DNA of 64,000 bases from Elusimicrobiota bacterium (GTDB taxonomy: Bacteria > Elusimicrobiota > Elusimicrobia > UBA1565), in contig JACPXC010000059.1 in the NCBI GenBank assembly GCA_016196755.1, positions 186,001 to 250,000 on the forward strand. Reading direction: 5' to 3'. This document shows positions 34,157-42,028 of the stretch, one piece after another. The position numbers and the translations under genes were made by a program. The stretch's first letter is position 1, and each line of letters begins with the position of its first letter. Under the pieces are notes generated by a model. It was not told where the DNA came from, made no database searches, and saw only the letters and a program-made list of their open reading frames with translations.

Positions 34157-35073
34157 TATTTTTTCAATGCTTTTAGTATATTGTCAAAGTCGTCCAAGCT
34201 GAAGAAGTGGATCATGATCCGGCCGCTCTTCGAGTCCTGACGCAGACGGATCTCCACGCGCGTGCCGAAGGCCTTCTCAAGCGACTGCTCCATCGCCTTG
34301 ATGTCGGCAGGCTTGGGCGCCTTGGGTTCGGCCTTGCGCGCCGAGGGCTCGGGCAGGGGATCTCCGGCCTCGATCTTCTGCGCTAGCCTCTCGGTGTCGC
34401 GGACCGAGAGATGGTTCTCCGTGACCAGCTTGAAGAGCTTCGAACGCTCCATCGGGTCGGAGACCATGAGGATGGCCCGGCCATGCCCTTCGTCCATGCG
34501 CTCGAACTGGATGGCCTTCTGCATCTCATCGGGCAGCTCGAGGAGACGCAAGGTGTTCGAGACCGTCGACTTCGACTTGCCGACCACATGGGCCAGTTCC
34601 GACTGCGTGACGGCCTGCTCGTTCATCAACTTCTTGTATGCCAGCGCCGTATCGATGGCGTTGAGGGCGTCGCGCTGGATGTTCTCGATGAGGGCCAAGA
34701 CCAGTCGCTCCTTGTCGGACTGCGGCGTGCGCACCAGGGCCTCGATGGTCTTGAGGCCGGCCAGTTGGCTGGCCCGCAGGCGGCGCTCGCCCGCGATCAA
34801 CTCGTAGCTATTGCTGATGGCATCGTAGGAGACCACGATAGGCTGGGCTAGGCCATGTTCCTTGATGGTCATGGCCAGCTCGCTGAGGCGCTCAGGGTCG
34901 AAGTTCTTACGCGGCTGGACGCGGTTGGGCCGGATGGCGTCGACCGGAATGCGGCGGACCTCGCGCCCTTCCCCTTCACCGGCCACGGCGGGAGCGGGCG
35001 CCGGAGCGGCGGCGGGCTTGACCGGCGCCGGGGGCAACAGGGCTTCGATTCCACGACCTAACGCTTTCCTCAT
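34156..35073 (-). CDS. parB: Chromosome partition protein ParB
   Basis: A 305-residue ParB. After a Pro/Ala linker, the CTPase/parS-loading N-terminal domain has IPVDAIRPNRVQPRKNFDPE and SYELIAGERRLRASQLAGL (the GERRxRA motif that binds CTP). The helix-turn-helix follows in MNEQAVTQSELAHVVGKSKSTVSN. The C-terminal dimer domain ends in the usual Leu-rich helix (DDFDNILKALKK). It starts 9 bp after the parA stop. It binds parS and spreads along DNA to load SMC and guide origin segregation. Confidence 0.96.
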   Translation of the reverse strand: MRKALGRGIEALLPPAPVKPAAAPAPAPAVAGEGEGREVRRIPVDAIRPNRVQPRKNFDPERLSELAMTIKEHGLAQPIVVSYDAISNSYELIAGERRLRASQLAGLKTIEALVRTPQSDKERLVLALIENIQRDALNAIDTALAYKKLMNEQAVTQSELAHVVGKSKSTVSNTLRLLELPDEMQKAIQFERMDEGHGRAILMVSDPMERSKLFKLVTENHLSVRDTERLAQKIEAGDPLPEPSARKAEPKAPKPADIKAMEQSLEKAFGTRVEIRLRQDSKSGRIMIHFFSLDDFDNILKALKK

Positions 35074-35082
35074 GTTCGCTCC

Positions 35083-35868
35083 CTAGTTCAACTTCATGCC
35101 GCGCCAACCGCGGCGGGCCAGCAACTCACCTGCCAGCGCCAGATACGTCTCACTGCCCTTAGACTTCGGGTCGTACTGAAAAATGGTTTTGCCGAAGCTG
35201 GGTGCCTCGGCCAAGCGCACCGAGCGCGGGATGGCCGTAGCATAGAGGCTCTCCCCAAAGTACTTCGCCAGTTCCCCCCGCACCTGCTGCGCCAGCGTGT
35301 AGCGCGGATCATACATGGTCAGGACAGCGCCCTCGATACCTAAGGCAGGGTTAAGACGTTCTTGGCAGATGCGCACTGTTTGCAGAAAAGCGGTGAGACC
35401 TTCCAGAGCGTAGTATTCACCTTGAATGGGGACCAAGACCTTGTCGGCCGCAGCCAAGGCATTAAGAGTCAAAAGACCAAGAGAAGGCGGACAATCGATG
35501 ATAATGAACGCATAGGCGTCCCGAATGGATTTCAAACTGGCGCGGAGGCGGTTTTCACGTGAAACACCCCCCGCCAAAGCCAGTTCGGCCGAAACCAGGT
35601 CGGAGCTAGAGCACAAAATGTCCAACAATTCGATCCCGGTAGCTCTGATGGTTTTTTCGGCGGGGACCATTTCCACTAAGTTTTCGTAGGCCCCCCCCTC
35701 GATGGTATTCTTGTCGATTCCAAGGCCGGAGGTGGCATTGGCTTGAGGATCGAGGTCGACGATCAGGGTGTCCTGACCTAGACAAGCTAGGCCGGCAGCC
35801 AGATTGATGGCTGTAGTGGTCTTTCCGACGCCGCCTTTTTGATTCGCTAAAGCGATTATTTCTGCCAT
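35083..35868 (-). CDS. parA: Chromosome partition ATPase ParA/Soj
   Basis: A 261-residue ParA. The deviant Walker A KGGVGKTTT lies at residues 11-19, Walker A' VDLDPQANATSGLG near 39-52, and Walker B IIIDCPPSLGLLTLNA near 123-138. No N-terminal helix-turn-helix is present, so it is the chromosomal Soj type. The gene is noticeably richer in A+T than its neighbours. A strong sigma-70 promoter and a parS-like site lie upstream, and another parS-like site lies within it, as is usual for parABS near an origin. Confidence 0.96.
   Translation of the reverse strand: MAEIIALANQKGGVGKTTTAINLAAGLACLGQDTLIVDLDPQANATSGLGIDKNTIEGGAYENLVEMVPAEKTIRATGIELLDILCSSSDLVSAELALAGGVSRENRLRASLKSIRDAYAFIIIDCPPSLGLLTLNALAAADKVLVPIQGEYYALEGLTAFLQTVRICQERLNPALGIEGAVLTMYDPRYTLAQQVRGELAKYFGESLYATAIPRSVRLAEAPSFGKTIFQYDPKSKGSETYLALAGELLARRGWRGMKLN
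35551..35566. other. parS-like centromere site inside parA
   Basis: GTTTTCACGTGAAACA at 35551-35566 keeps the CACGTG core and matches 14 of 16 bases of the bacterial parS consensus TGTTTCACGTGAAACA. It lies in the parA coding sequence, as parS does in other genomes. Confidence 0.88.
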
Positions 35869-35871
35869 GGT

Positions 35872-35887
35872 GTTTTCACGTGAAACT
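35872..35887. other. parS-like site between the parAB promoter and parA
   Basis: GTTTTCACGTGAAACT at 35872-35887 matches 13 of 16 bases of the consensus with the CACGTG core intact. It lies 3 bp before the parA ATG and downstream of the -10, so ParB bound here could repress parAB. Confidence 0.82.
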
Positions 35888-35915
35888 TTTAGGTTTTAGG
35901 CTTGATATAGCCAGC

Positions 35916-35944
35916 ATTGTAGTACGCATCCAGCATCCTGTCAA
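35916..35944 (-). promoter_or_regulatory. Sigma-70 promoter of parAB
   Basis: On the minus strand TTGACA (35944-35939), 17 bp, TACAAT (35921-35916). The first base of the transcript would fall about 40 bp before the parA ATG, leaving the parS-like site within the leader. Confidence 0.82.
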
Positions 35945-36037
35945 TTCCCAAGCTATAATTCGCCCGGTTAAACATTATATTATATTGTTTAGACTCTTTT
36001 AGTATCTTTTATTATCTTATTTTATCTTATATAGCCA
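35945..36037. other. AT-rich intergenic stretch
   Basis: About 93 bp that are mostly A and T, with three near-repeats of TATCTTAT/TATCTTTT (36003-36030) and TATTATATT before them. No gene, DnaA box (TTATNCACA) or terminator was seen. It stands out strongly from the GC-rich surroundings and sits beside parAB. It may be curved or easily melted DNA. Confidence 0.6.
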
Positions 36038-36066
36038 TTGCCGCCGAAAGGCTTAATCAGTACAAT
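36038..36066 (+). promoter_or_regulatory. Promoter of the nucleoside transporter
   Basis: TTGCCG (36038-36043), 17 bp, TACAAT (36061-36066), then 7 bp to the ATG at 36074. No Shine-Dalgarno sequence is present, so the mRNA is probably leaderless. The TTG at 36038 belongs to the -35 box, not to a start codon. Confidence 0.65.
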
Positions 36067-36073
36067 CGCGGCC

Positions 36074-37330
36074 ATGGAGAATATCATCAGCCTCTTCGGC
36101 ACCTTCGTCCTCATCGGCATCGCGGTGGCCTGCTCGTCAAACCGCAAGGCCATCAACTGGAAGACGGTGGGGTTGGGAATGCTCCTGCAATTCCTTTTCG
36201 CCATCATCGTGCTGTGGGCGCCGCCGGGCCGCGCTTTCTTCGCCTTCATGAACGATGCCATCGTCAAGCTTTTGAGCTTCCAGGAAGAGGGGGGGAGGTT
36301 CATCTTCAACGCCCTTGCCATCCCGCCGTGGAAGGAAGGAACGCTGGGCTTCTTCTTCGCCTTCCAGGTGCTGACCACCATCATCTTCTTCTCGTCGCTG
36401 ATGTCGATCCTCTACTACCTGGGAGTCCTGCAGGTCGTGGTGGTGTTCTTCGCCCGGATCATGGCCAAGACCATGAACACCTCGGGGGCCGAGTCGCTCT
36501 CCGCCTCGGCCAACATCTTCGTGGGACAGACCGAGGCGCCGCTCCTTATTAAGCCCTACGTGGAGACCATGACGGACTCCGAGCTCTTGACCGTCATGGT
36601 GGGCGGCATGGCGACGGTGGCGGGTGGGGTCATGGCGGCCTATGTGGGGATGCTGCAGCCCTACTTCCCGGATATCGCCGGGCACCTGCTGGCGGCCAGC
36701 GTCATGTCCGCGCCGGCGGCGCTGGTCATGGCCAAGATCCTATTGCCCGAGACCTCCAAGCCGAAGACCCTGGGCATGGTCAAGCTGGACTACGAGGACC
36801 CATCGCTCAACGTCATCGAAGCGGCGGCCAACGGGGCCACGACCGGCCTGCACCTGGCTCTCAACGTCGGCACGATGCTCATCGCCTTCATGGCGCTCAT
36901 GGCCATGGCCAACTGGATGGTGTCCGCCTCCGCGAACCTGGTGGGCTTTAGCGGCGTCACGCTGGAGAGCATCCTGGGCCGGCTTTTCGCCCCCTTGGCT
37001 TGGATCATGGGCGTGCCCTGGGTCGACTGCCGGCAGATCGGGTTTTTGATGGGCGAGAAGACCGTGCTAAACGAGTTCGTCGCCTACACCCATCTGGCCG
37101 AGTTCCTCAAGAACAACCCCGGCGGGCTCCAAGAGCGCTCCGTCATCATCGCCACCTACGCGCTCTGCGGCTTCTCGAACTTCCTTTCCATCGGCATCCA
37201 GATCGGCGGCATCGGGGTCATCGCCCCCAACCGCCGCCAAGACCTGGCCCGTCTCGGCATCAAAGCGCTGATCGGGGGGACGTTGGCCTGCTTCATGACC
37301 GCCACCCTGGCGGGCATCCTCGTCAAGTAG
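36074..37330 (+). CDS. Concentrative nucleoside transporter (CNT/NupC family)
   Basis: A 418-residue membrane protein with a typical CNT layout: an N-terminal helix, the motif GQTEAPLLIKPYVETMTDSE (substrate-site block of this family), then AANGATTGLHLALNVGTMLIAF and the C-terminal FLMGEKTVLNEFVAYTHLAEF. The family co-imports nucleosides with Na+ or H+. The TACAAT box sets the start. It may feed nucleosides from the medium into salvage. It stands alone; no deaminase or phosphorylase is adjacent. Confidence 0.93.
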   Translation: MENIISLFGTFVLIGIAVACSSNRKAINWKTVGLGMLLQFLFAIIVLWAPPGRAFFAFMNDAIVKLLSFQEEGGRFIFNALAIPPWKEGTLGFFFAFQVLTTIIFFSSLMSILYYLGVLQVVVVFFARIMAKTMNTSGAESLSASANIFVGQTEAPLLIKPYVETMTDSELLTVMVGGMATVAGGVMAAYVGMLQPYFPDIAGHLLAASVMSAPAALVMAKILLPETSKPKTLGMVKLDYEDPSLNVIEAAANGATTGLHLALNVGTMLIAFMALMAMANWMVSASANLVGFSGVTLESILGRLFAPLAWIMGVPWVDCRQIGFLMGEKTVLNEFVAYTHLAEFLKNNPGGLQERSVIIATYALCGFSNFLSIGIQIGGIGVIAPNRRQDLARLGIKALIGGTLACFMTATLAGILVK

Positions 37331-37350
37331 GGGGCGGGGGAACGGCGCCG

Positions 37351-38394
37351 CTAACGGTCTTTGACCAGTCCGCGGCTGCGCAAGGTCCAGGCCGCCAGGC
37401 GGTAGAGCAGGCGCATCCCCACGTTGGCGTCCCATTCGTCCTTGCCCCCGGGGGAGGGGGAGACCTCGACTAAGTCGAAGCCCAGGATCGTGCGGCCGGA
37501 GCGGGCCAGGAGCCCGAGAATGTGGTCGGCCTCGTCGAACTCGAGGCCGCCCGGCACGGGCGTACCGGTGCCCGGGCAGAGCTTGGGGTCGAGCCCGTCG
37601 ATGTCGAAGGTGACCCAGACCTTCTCGGGCAGGGCCGCCACGGCCTCGGCCGCGGCCTCGCCGAAGGGCTTCCCCGCGAAGCGCCGGCTGGAGAGCTCGC
37701 GGGCCGTGAACATCCGCGCCCGCGGCCCCAGACCCCGGACGTAGTCGTCCTCCTCGCGGCAGAAGTCCCGGATGCCGACCTGGACGATCTTCGAGATCTG
37801 CGGGATGTCGCGCAGGGCGTTGCGCATGATGGAGGCGTGCGACCAGAGGAAGCCCTCATAGGCCTCGCGGGTGTCGGAGTGGGCGTCGAAATGGAGCAGG
37901 CCGAAGGAGCCATGGCGCTCGGCGGCGGCCTGGAACGCGCCGTAGGGGACGGAATGGTCCCCGCCGACGACGCCGACGACCTTGCCGGCCGCCATCAGCC
38001 TGGCGCACTCGGACCGGACCCAGCCGTTGAGCTCGCCGCCCAGCTGGTTGGCCTCGGCCAGCGCCTTGCGCAGGGCGGGTGTATTCGCCTCCCCGCCGGC
38101 GCGGATGACCTTCTGGGCGGCCGCCTTGGCTTTATTGTTCCAGGCCCGGACCCGGGGGGACTCCGCGAGCATGTGGATGCCCGGGCGCCAGGGGTCCCCC
38201 ACCTGGGGGTCGAAGAGGTCGATCTGGGCGCTGGCCGCGAGGATGGCCGCGGGCCCGCGCGAAGTCCCGCCGCCGTAGGAGGTGGTGGCCTCCCAGGGCA
38301 CCGGCAGGAGGACCAGGGCGGCGTCGGCCTCCCCGTGGGGCAAGCCGAAGACGCCGTCCCCGCCGGCCGGGCCGTCCGGGTCGAAGTCCGTCAT
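37351..38394 (-). CDS. Agmatinase / ureohydrolase family enzyme
   Basis: A 347-residue arginase-fold protein with both manganese sites: GGDHS (His), FDAHSD (Asp, His, Asp) and FDIDGLDP (two Asp). N-terminal YGGGTSRGPAAILAAS is typical of agmatinases, and the segment between motifs is longer than usual. It splits a guanidino group to urea and an amine. Its ATG lies 7 bp after the stop of a deoxyhypusine-synthase-like gene, so the two are one unit. It may therefore act on agmatine or on a longer bis-guanidino polyamine, as discussed under findings. Confidence 0.88.
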   Translation of the reverse strand: MTDFDPDGPAGGDGVFGLPHGEADAALVLLPVPWEATTSYGGGTSRGPAAILAASAQIDLFDPQVGDPWRPGIHMLAESPRVRAWNNKAKAAAQKVIRAGGEANTPALRKALAEANQLGGELNGWVRSECARLMAAGKVVGVVGGDHSVPYGAFQAAAERHGSFGLLHFDAHSDTREAYEGFLWSHASIMRNALRDIPQISKIVQVGIRDFCREEDDYVRGLGPRARMFTARELSSRRFAGKPFGEAAAEAVAALPEKVWVTFDIDGLDPKLCPGTGTPVPGGLEFDEADHILGLLARSGRTILGFDLVEVSPSPGGKDEWDANVGMRLLYRLAAWTLRSRGLVKDR

Positions 38395-38401
38395 CGCCGG
38401 C

Positions 38402-39454
38402 TTACGCCAGAGCGTTCGGGATCTTGACCTTGTTGTCGTCGAGGAACGCCGACCACTTGTTGCCTTTGCGGGCCTTCCAGCTGCCCTTGTGGTAGGCGTA
38501 GGACGCCAGGAGCGGGAAGGACATCGTCGCCTCGGAGAACACCATCTGCTCCCAGACCACGTCGACCTTGCCCCACGAGCAGGCCTCGCGCAAAGTCGAG
38601 CCCGAGAGCGCCCCGTCGCGCTCGTCGGCCACGCTGATCTGCACGGCGTACTTGTGCATCTTGACGTCGAGGCCGATCATCTCGGCGCCGACGGTGATGT
38701 CCTGGGCGAAGTTCTTGGGGACGCCGCCGCCGATCATGAGGAGGCCGGTGTCCTTGGCCGCCAGCTTCACGCGCACCAGCTCGCGGAAGTCGCGGGCCGA
38801 GTCGATCATGACGTGGGACTCGGGGTTGTGCCACTGGTGGTGCAGGAGCCCGAAGCCCGCCGAGCAGTCCGAGAAGGCGGGGACGAAGATCGGGACCTTC
38901 TTCTTGAAGCACTCCAGCACGATCGAGTCGGTGACCTTGGCGTTCTTGACCAGGTACTTGCCCATCTCGTCGATGAACTGGCGCGAGGAGTAGGCGCGCG
39001 GCTCGAGCGAGCCGGCGATCTTGGAGATCGTGTTGTCGCACTTGCCGAGCTCGTCCTCGTCGATGAAGGTGTCGTAGATGCGGTCGACGCGCAGGTCGCG
39101 GAGCTGCTTGTCGTCGACCCACTTCGAGCCCAGGTAGTGCTTGAAGCCGAGGGCCTCGAAGAAGTCCTGGTCGATGATGTTGGCGCCGGTGGAGACGATG
39201 GCGTCGACCATGTTATGGCGCACCAAGTCGTAGACCACGCGCTTGAGGCCGGCCGAGATGAGCGAACCCGCCAGGCACAGGACGACCGAGCAGTCCTTGT
39301 CGGCCAGCATGCGGTCGTAGATGTCCGATGCCCGCGCCAAGTCCTTGGCCGAGAAGGCCATCTTCGAATAGGCCTGCATGAGGGGGACGGCATCGAACTC
39401 GGTGATGTCCAGGTGCTCGACGGTCTCTTTGAGAAGATCAGACTTCTTTGGCAT
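38402..39454 (-). CDS. Deoxyhypusine-synthase-like polyamine enzyme
   Basis: A 350-residue protein of the deoxyhypusine synthase superfamily. The NAD-site region IVSTGANIIDQDFFEALG and the block MIGGGVPKNFAQDI are clear. The active-site Lys is K296 in SWGKV, which forms an imine with the aminobutyl group in the family. Bacteria have no hypusine target, and bacterial homologues are known as homospermidine- or bis-guanidino-polyamine-forming enzymes. It stands beside an agmatinase-family gene, so a polyamine role is likely. A TGATATCAT promoter and GGAGG lie upstream. Confidence 0.85.
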   Translation of the reverse strand: MPKKSDLLKETVEHLDITEFDAVPLMQAYSKMAFSAKDLARASDIYDRMLADKDCSVVLCLAGSLISAGLKRVVYDLVRHNMVDAIVSTGANIIDQDFFEALGFKHYLGSKWVDDKQLRDLRVDRIYDTFIDEDELGKCDNTISKIAGSLEPRAYSSRQFIDEMGKYLVKNAKVTDSIVLECFKKKVPIFVPAFSDCSAGFGLLHHQWHNPESHVMIDSARDFRELVRVKLAAKDTGLLMIGGGVPKNFAQDITVGAEMIGLDVKMHKYAVQISVADERDGALSGSTLREACSWGKVDVVWEQMVFSEATMSFPLLASYAYHKGSWKARKGNKWSAFLDDNKVKIPNALA

Positions 39455-39542
39455 CTCACGGCCTCCGGGTTTCCGGGCGGCCGTCGGTCCGCGGGGACTT
39501 TCCCGGCGGCGCGTCGGGCGCGCGGAGTCTTTTCGAACCGAA

Positions 39543-39551
39543 ATGATATCA
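39543..39551 (-). promoter_or_regulatory. Extended -10 of the DHS-like/agmatinase unit
   Basis: TGATATCAT on the minus strand (39551-39543), identical to the box before the lipoprotein gene at 6400-6408. The leader is about 80 nt and ends with GGAGG before the ATG at 39454. No strong -35 is visible. Confidence 0.5.
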
Positions 39552-39601
39552 AATCATCGTCGGGAACCGAACGATTTTCCGTCGATGCGAGAGGATTTTT
39601 G

Positions 39602-39607
39602 TAGACT
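39602..39607 (+). promoter_or_regulatory. -10 box of a leaderless gene
   Basis: TAGACT at 39602-39607, then 6 bp, then the GTG at 39614. The same box and spacing occur before the YfhO-like gene. No ribosome site is present. Confidence 0.55.
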
Positions 39608-39613
39608 CGCGGC

Positions 39614-40804
39614 GTGAAAGCGGCGCTGCTGCTCGCCCTGATGGCGCTCCTCTCGTCGACGGCGGAGGCCGCCGCGGCCAAGCGCCCGGCACGTCCCAAG
39701 CGGCCGGCGCGCCACCGCGTCAAGGTCGAAGCCCCGCGGCTGACCGACCCCACCGCCGTGAGTTGGCCGCGGCGCCTCAAGCCCGGACGCTGGACGCCGG
39801 CCGCGGCCGACGCGCTCGAGCGCCTGCTCCAACACCTCGGCGAGGGCGCCACCGGCTACTCGCGCGCCGACCCGCCGGCCGCCGTCTTCGTACTCGATGA
39901 CGCGGCGTTGAGCGGCTCGCCCGGCGACGCGCTCCTGGCCCGCCTCACGGCGGAGGCCGCGTTCAGTTTCGACGAGTCGTTCTGGAAGCAACTGCCGCCG
40001 CACTACGGTGCCGCCCGCGCGCGCGCCGGCTGGCAGAGCTTCCAAGGGCAGCCGCGGACGGTGTGGGCGCGCGACCCGCACTACCTCATGTACCGCAAGG
40101 CCCTGCACGCGGCCTACGCGTCCTTGTGCCGCGACGCAGGCCGGAAGACCTGCGCGCGCTGGCGCGCGGCGCTTCTCACGGGCCTCGACGAGAGCGCCCT
40201 CCAACGCATGGCGCGCCAGGTCGTCGCCGAGGCGCTGCGCGTGCCGGTGACGCCGGAGCGGGTCGGCGACTCGCCCGAGGACCCCGCCCCCACGGCCGTC
40301 ACGGCGGCCCTGCGGGTCGTGCCCGAGATGCTCGACCTCGTGCGCGTCCTGCAGGACAGGGGCTTCGACGTCTGGGTCATGAGCGCCTCGAGCCAGTACG
40401 CGGCGCTCGAGGCCGCGCGCCTCTACGGCGTCCATCCGACCCGAGTGGTGGGCCTGCGCCAGAAGGTCACCAACGGGCAAATCACGCCCGACATCCTCCA
40501 ACCCGTGCCGGAGGGCGCTGGACTGGCCGAGGCGCTGACCTTGTTCCTGGGCCGGCCCCCGGCCCTCGCGGTGGGACGCCTCGAGGACGGCCCGCTGCTC
40601 GACTATGGCGATGGCAGCGGCCTGAGCCTGCTCCTGGCCGAGCCGTCGACGGCGCCTCCCGAGGCGGCCCGCAACGGCTGGCTCGTCCAGCCGCCCTTCA
40701 GCCCGGTGCGCGAGCCGCAGGCGGCGGTCTACCCGCCGCCGCCGGGCACCCGGCCGCCGGCCGAGCCGGCCCCGCCCGCGCCGGACGCCGCGGGAGGGCC
40801 TTGA
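39614..40804 (+). CDS. Secreted HAD-like protein, probably without full catalytic set
   Basis: A 396-residue protein with a signal peptide (MKAALLLALMALLSSTAEA). A basic Pro/Arg/Lys stretch comes next. The HAD core begins at VFVLDDAAL near residue 95, then an alpha cap with HYLMYRKALHAAY, then DVWVMSASSQYAALEAARLYG (motif II Ser) and RQKVTNGQITPD (motif III Lys). The first motif is DDAA, so the second catalytic Asp of DxD is absent. The last 60 residues are Pro-rich. It could be a degenerate phosphatase-like binding protein, or the Asp could be supplied elsewhere. The GTG is 6 bp after TAGACT. Confidence 0.78.
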   Translation: MKAALLLALMALLSSTAEAAAAKRPARPKRPARHRVKVEAPRLTDPTAVSWPRRLKPGRWTPAAADALERLLQHLGEGATGYSRADPPAAVFVLDDAALSGSPGDALLARLTAEAAFSFDESFWKQLPPHYGAARARAGWQSFQGQPRTVWARDPHYLMYRKALHAAYASLCRDAGRKTCARWRAALLTGLDESALQRMARQVVAEALRVPVTPERVGDSPEDPAPTAVTAALRVVPEMLDLVRVLQDRGFDVWVMSASSQYAALEAARLYGVHPTRVVGLRQKVTNGQITPDILQPVPEGAGLAEALTLFLGRPPALAVGRLEDGPLLDYGDGSGLSLLLAEPSTAPPEAARNGWLVQPPFSPVREPQAAVYPPPPGTRPPAEPAPPAPDAAGGP

Positions 40805-40829
40805 CGCCGCACGAACTTCATGATAGATT
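40801..40829 (+). promoter_or_regulatory. Sigma-70 promoter of the 98-residue gene
   Basis: TTGACG (40801-40806), 17 bp, TAGATT (40824-40829), preceded by TGA as extended -10. The -35 overlaps the stop codon of the preceding gene. The ATG at 40879 has GGAG 4 bp upstream, so the transcript has a leader of about 45 nt. Confidence 0.65.
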
Positions 40830-40878
40830 TAAGGGCTGTCCCCGCCGAGAAGAACGCCACCATAATCGTTGGAGCCAA

Positions 40879-41175
40879 ATGAAGCGACCGCAAGAGGAAG
40901 TCGGCGATCTGTTCGTGACTGAGTCTCTCCTGACCCTCAAGCTGCTTCCCAGCGGCAAGAGCGGGTCGCGCACGATCCGCTGGTTCGTCAACGGCGAGGT
41001 GCGCAACCACTCCGCCGCCGCCAAGGACATCGTCGCGCTGGTCAACAAGCTGCGGGGACGCTCGCGCGTCGTCCGCAACTTGACGCTGATGACCGACCGC
41101 GGCGCCCAGCACGACCTCGCCGGCACCGGCCTCAACGAGGCCGTGGCGAAAGCCGGCTTCAACGCCCTGAACTAG
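40879..41175 (+). CDS. Small cytoplasmic protein of unknown function
   Basis: A 98-residue protein starting at the ATG after GGAG. It has no signal peptide or helix of membrane type. The text (VTESLLTLKLLPSGKSGS, GRSRVVRNLTLMTDRGAQHD, LNEAVAKAGFNALN) suggests an alpha/beta fold with a basic patch that could bind nucleic acid. No family is recognised. It overlaps the convergent tatD by 4 bp. Confidence 0.7.
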   Translation: MKRPQEEVGDLFVTESLLTLKLLPSGKSGSRTIRWFVNGEVRNHSAAAKDIVALVNKLRGRSRVVRNLTLMTDRGAQHDLAGTGLNEAVAKAGFNALN

Positions 41176-41957
41176 ACGGGCAGCCCGTAGAGCGACCGCG
41201 CGTTGGCGGTCGTGGCGGCGGCCAAGGCCTCGGCGTCCACGCCGAAGGCCTCGGCCAGCCTCGCCGCCACGGCCGCCACATCGGCGGGCTCACAGCGCTT
41301 GCCGCGCTTGGACTGGGGGGGGAGATAGGGACTGTCGGTCTCGAGGACGACGGCCGAGAGCCCCGCCGCGACCAGCGCGCGCCGCAGAGGCTCGTTTTTG
41401 GGGTATGTCACCGGCCCGTCGGCGCCCAGCGCGAACCCCAGGGCCGCGCACTCCTTCGCCTCGTCCTCCGTCCCCGAGAAGCAGTGCACCACGCCATGGT
41501 AGCGTCGCGCCGGACTTTTCCCGCCATAGCGCTCGCGCAGGACCGGCAGGAGGTCGGCGAATGCATCGCGGCAGTGCACGACGACGGGCCGGTCCGCGGC
41601 CTTTGCGGCGGCCAGCATCCCGCGGAACGCCTCGAGCTGGACGGGACGCGGCACGCTGCAGCGCGCGTAGTCGAGCCCCACCTCGCCCACCGCCACCACC
41701 TCGGGCGCCATGGCGGCCAAGAGCTCGGCCTCCAGCCCCGGCCGCCACTGGGCGGCGTGGTAGGGATGGAGCCCCAGCGTACAGTAGACCCGGCCGGGGC
41801 GCAGGCGGCAGAGCGCCTTGGCCCGCCCCCAGTCCGCCGGAGCGTCGGCGATCTCGACTAAGGTCCCCACTCCCGAGGCCAGGGCGCGGTCGATGACGGC
41901 CTCGCGGTCCTCGTCGAAGCGAGCGTCGTTTAAATGGGCGTGGGTGTCGATGAGCAC
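41172..41957 (-). CDS. TatD-family metal-dependent hydrolase
   Basis: A 261-residue TatD-type enzyme. Metal ligands are visible: DTHAHLND at the N-terminus, GEVGLDY (Glu), VVVHCRDA (His), GVVHCFSG (His) and LETDSPYLPP (Asp). The family has 3'-5' exonuclease and deoxyribonuclease activity in DNA repair. The GTG at 41957 has TAGGAT 9 bp upstream. Confidence 0.93.
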   Translation of the reverse strand: MLIDTHAHLNDARFDEDREAVIDRALASGVGTLVEIADAPADWGRAKALCRLRPGRVYCTLGLHPYHAAQWRPGLEAELLAAMAPEVVAVGEVGLDYARCSVPRPVQLEAFRGMLAAAKAADRPVVVHCRDAFADLLPVLRERYGGKSPARRYHGVVHCFSGTEDEAKECAALGFALGADGPVTYPKNEPLRRALVAAGLSAVVLETDSPYLPPQSKRGKRCEPADVAAVAARLAEAFGVDAEALAAATTANARSLYGLPV

Positions 41958-41966
41958 GTCGGACTC

Positions 41967-41972
41967 ATCCTA
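41967..41972 (-). promoter_or_regulatory. -10 box of the TatD gene
   Basis: TAGGAT on the minus strand (41972-41967), 9 bp before the GTG. It follows the T-run of the upstream terminator directly, so the end of one unit abuts the start of the next. Confidence 0.45.
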
Positions 41973-41973
41973 C

Positions 41974-42006
41974 AAAACGGGACCGCCCCCCGAGCGGGGG
42001 GCGGTC
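41974..42006 (-). terminator. Rho-independent terminator of the 90-residue gene
   Basis: An 11-bp stem (42006-41996 with 41991-41981), a 4-nt loop, and TTTT at 41977-41974 three bases after the stem, read on the minus strand. It lies just after the stop at 42029. Confidence 0.85.
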
Positions 42007-42028
42007 TTTGCGGGTGGCGTCGGGCGGC

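Noticed and set aside
35945-36037. The AT-rich stretch as a proven replication origin
   Set aside because: No DnaA box, dnaA or dnaN is visible. parS-like sites alone do not prove oriC here, so it is listed only as AT-rich DNA.
36038-36073. A TTG at 36038 that would extend the nucleoside transporter by 12 residues
   Set aside because: TTGCCG there forms the -35 of a promoter whose TACAAT lies 17 bp later and 7 bp before the ATG at 36074. The TTG has no ribosome site.
39614-40804. A normal active secreted acid phosphatase
   Set aside because: The second Asp of the DxD motif is not present, so activity cannot be claimed from sequence.
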